64,000 bases of DNA from Bacteroidales bacterium (GTDB lineage: Bacteria; Bacteroidota; Bacteroidia; Bacteroidales; FEN-979), in contig JALNWE010000004.1 of assembly GCA_023231065.1 (NCBI GenBank), forward strand, positions 20,973 to 84,972. The letters run 5' to 3'. The stretch's first letter is position 1. The number at the start of each line of letters is the position of its first letter. Positions 62,219 through 64,000 of this stretch are shown here, piece after piece. The notes below the pieces were generated by a model. It did no database searches and was not told the DNA's origin. It saw only the letters and a list, made by a program, of their open reading frames with translations. The position numbers and the translations under genes are program-made.

Positions 62219-64000
62219 TCAATATTTGATGATCTTAATGACCGAGGCCTCAGTATCTGTGTCCATGTGAAGAAAATAAATTCCCGCAGGGAAACCTTCT
62301 GCATTCCAGGTCCCCCTGTACTCCCCGGCATTTTGTAATTCATCCACAAGCAGGGAAACCTGTTGGCCGATAGGATTATAAACACTCAATATTACTGGCG
62401 ATGTTCCTTTCAGTTCATATACATAAGTTACAAAAGCCTGGAAGGGATTAGGGTAGATGGATAAGGGGATATTCGTAACGGGCGTATTCAGCTCTGTCAT
62501 CCCCACTGCGCATGCTGCTTGCACTTCCGCCTGATTATTGCAGCCGGGGGCATTATCAGTGATGGTTATATTTCCATTCAACCCGGTCAGGTAATCACAT
62601 ACACTTTCCACTTCACAAGTTGATAAAGAATGGTTGCAATAAATCATTAAATCGGTGATGGAAGCGGCATTTATATGGTCCAACCCGGCAAGGCTGGTAA
62701 GGCTATCATTATACCCGATGTCAAGCTTGCCCCCGATGGAAGTCAGGTTGTTAAGATCGGCCAAGTTGAACAGGGCGCTGTTATATTTAACAACAAGGTC
62801 ATTTCCGATTATGCCCAGATTTCCCAACCCGGTCAGATTGGGCAGGGCAATGTTGCCGAAAATGCCAAGGCTTCCCCCAATGGAAGTCAATCCATCCAAC
62901 GCTGTTATATCCGCCAACGAGAGGTTTATATTAATGTTCATGCCCTCGCCCACGGAAGTTAACCCCTCAAGGCCATGTAATGAGACCAGGGATGGGTTTC
63001 CGCCCATACCGGAAAGATAACCGATATTCACCGTACCTCCTACTGAAGCAAGATTTCCGAGTCCGGCCAGGTTGGGAAGAAGATTGTTTTTTGCAATATT
63101 CAGGTCGGACCCGACCGAAACAAGCGATCCTAACCCGGTCAACCCTATCAGGGCATCATTGTTTATAATCTCAACTGGTCCGCCTGCTGAAATCAGATTA
63201 TCGAGGCCTGTCAGGGTTACCAGGGCAGGGTTATCAAGGATGATCAGATCCCCTCCGATCGTGTCCAACCCTTCCAACCCGGCCAGATTGAGTAGCGCGG
63301 AATTTCCGGAAATGGAAAGATAACCACCGACATTATTCAGGTTGTTAAGTCCTGAAAGGCTGGTAAGTGAATCATTCCACAGAATGTACAGGCTTCCCGG
63401 AACAGACGTCACATTGTCAAGTCCATGCAGGCTTGAAAGGGAAGGATTATTTAAAATATTGATACCTTCAACGGATGCAAGATTTTCCAGTCCGGCCAGA
63501 TTGACGAGCGCATTGTTCCCCTCTATGTTTAAACCTCCGGCAATGGATGTCAGGTTTGAGGCCCCTTCCAGGCTCGTCAAGGCATTATTGTTCGAAATAA
63601 AAACGTTCTCGCCGATTTCATTCAGATTTTGCAGACCGGTCAGACTTGTCAGTTGGTCGTTCGAGGTAACGCTGAAATAGCTCCCCACGTTTGAAAGGCC
63701 CTCCAACCCTGCCAGGCTGGTGATCGCGTTTGCCTCAATGGAAACACCTCCATTAATGTGCGATAAACTCTCAAGTCCAGCGAGGTTCGTCAATGCTGTA
63801 TGCCCGTGAATGCTCAGATCGCCCTGAATAACAGTAAGCCCCTCCAATCCTCCCAGGCTTGTAAATCCGTTGTTATAAAAATAAATACTGCCAGCCAGGG
63901 TATCCAATCCCTGCAATCCGTCAAGACTGGTCAAGGACGCGTTTTCCATAATTGAAAGGATACCGCCGATATGGTTCAACCCCTGTAATCCTTCCAGGCC
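62219..64000 (-). CDS. Leucine-rich repeat protein with T9SS sorting domain (5' end cut by window edge)
   Basis: The frame is open to base 64000; a TTG at 63979 is only an internal codon, since repeat residues (GLEGLQGLNHIGG) continue up to the edge. At least eighteen repeats of about 24 residues follow the form LTSLAGLEGLSxVGxxLxIxxN, with one unit stretched by six residues (YLSGMGGNPS). A Cys-containing cap (CEVESVCDYL to CAVGM) and a T9SS sorting domain (LSIYPNPFQAFVTYVYEL, then GIYFLHMDTD) end the protein. It should form a secreted or surface-attached solenoid used for binding. The repeats are partly similar at the DNA level (about 72-base period). The gene runs into the S8 protease gene. 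Confidence 0.88.
   Translation of the reverse strand, partial: GLEGLQGLNHIGGILSIMENASLTSLDGLQGLDTLAGSIYFYNNGFTSLGGLEGLTVIQGDLSIHGHTALTNLAGLESLSHINGGVSIEANAITSLAGLEGLSNVGSYFSVTSNDQLTSLTGLQNLNEIGENVFISNNNALTSLEGASNLTSIAGGLNIEGNNALVNLAGLENLASVEGINILNNPSLSSLHGLDNVTSVPGSLYILWNDSLTSLSGLNNLNNVGGYLSISGNSALLNLAGLEGLDTIGGDLIILDNPALVTLTGLDNLISAGGPVEIINNDALIGLTGLGSLVSVGSDLNIAKNNLLPNLAGLGNLASVGGTVNIGYLSGMGGNPSLVSLHGLEGLTSVGEGMNININLSLADITALDGLTSIGGSLGIFGNIALPNLTGLGNLGIIGNDLVVKYNSALFNLADLNNLTSIGGKLDIGYNDSLTSLAGLDHINAASITDLMIYCNHSLSTCEVESVCDYLTGLNGNITITDNAPGCNNQAEVQAACAVGMTELNTPVTNIPLSIYPNPFQAFVTYVYELKGTSPVILSVYNPIGQQVSLLVDELQNAGEYRGTWNAEGFPAGIYFLHMDTDTEASVIKIIKY

Overview
The window looks like a chromosomal segment of a Bacteroidota bacterium, probably a free-living or digestive member of the Bacteroidia. 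The signs are a SusC/SusD pair, many lipoprotein and secreted glycoside hydrolases, type IX secretion sorting domains, a LuxR-type sensor-propeller regulator, and several -7 boxes of the Bacteroidota form TAnnTTTG. I see no rRNA, tRNA, transposase, phage gene or CRISPR array.

Region 1 (1-24.4 kb, minus strand) is a nearly complete polysaccharide utilization locus. Reading with transcription from 24.4 kb down to 1, it holds a membrane-spanning regulator, SusC, SusD, a surface lipoprotein, a rho-independent terminator, a GH144 endo-beta-1,2-glucanase lipoprotein, a GH3 beta-glucosidase, a 1501-residue GH144-like fusion enzyme, a GPH-type sugar symporter with a large extra domain, a GH35 enzyme, and a GH94 phosphorylase cut by the window edge. 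GH144 plus a GH94 of the 1,2-beta-oligoglucan phosphorylase type points to beta-1,2-glucan as the substrate. The proposed flow is surface cleavage, SusCD import, periplasmic trimming, symport of sophoro-oligosaccharides, then cytoplasmic phosphorolysis and GH35 action.

Region 2 (24.5-32.3 kb) is mixed housekeeping: a membrane metallophosphoesterase, an intergenic stretch of two tandem-repeat types, an M23 peptidase, an EXPERA-like membrane protein, an SDR oxidoreductase, aldose 1-epimerase, PPK2 and galactokinase.

Region 3 (32.4-53.8 kb, plus strand) looks like a glycoprotein-degrading locus: GH2 beta-mannosidase, GH92 alpha-mannosidase, M64 peptidase, a glycyl-radical activating enzyme, a GH3-PA14-GH29 fusion, a small outer-membrane barrel, a glycyl radical enzyme very like trans-4-hydroxyproline dehydratase (HypD), GH31, an FHS-family sugar transporter and a transglutaminase-like lipoprotein. 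Glycosidases suited to plant-type N-glycans, a peptidase and a hydroxyproline dehydratase in one run of genes suggest use of hydroxyproline-rich glycoproteins. This is the most novel hypothesis in the window and it is inference.

Region 4 (53.9-64 kb) holds a T9SS-sorted protein, a divergent GAPDH, a choloylglycine-hydrolase family enzyme, a BamA-like outer membrane protein, a ParE-type toxin-antitoxin pair, a subtilisin-like protease with a sorting domain, and an edge-truncated leucine-rich repeat protein with a sorting domain.
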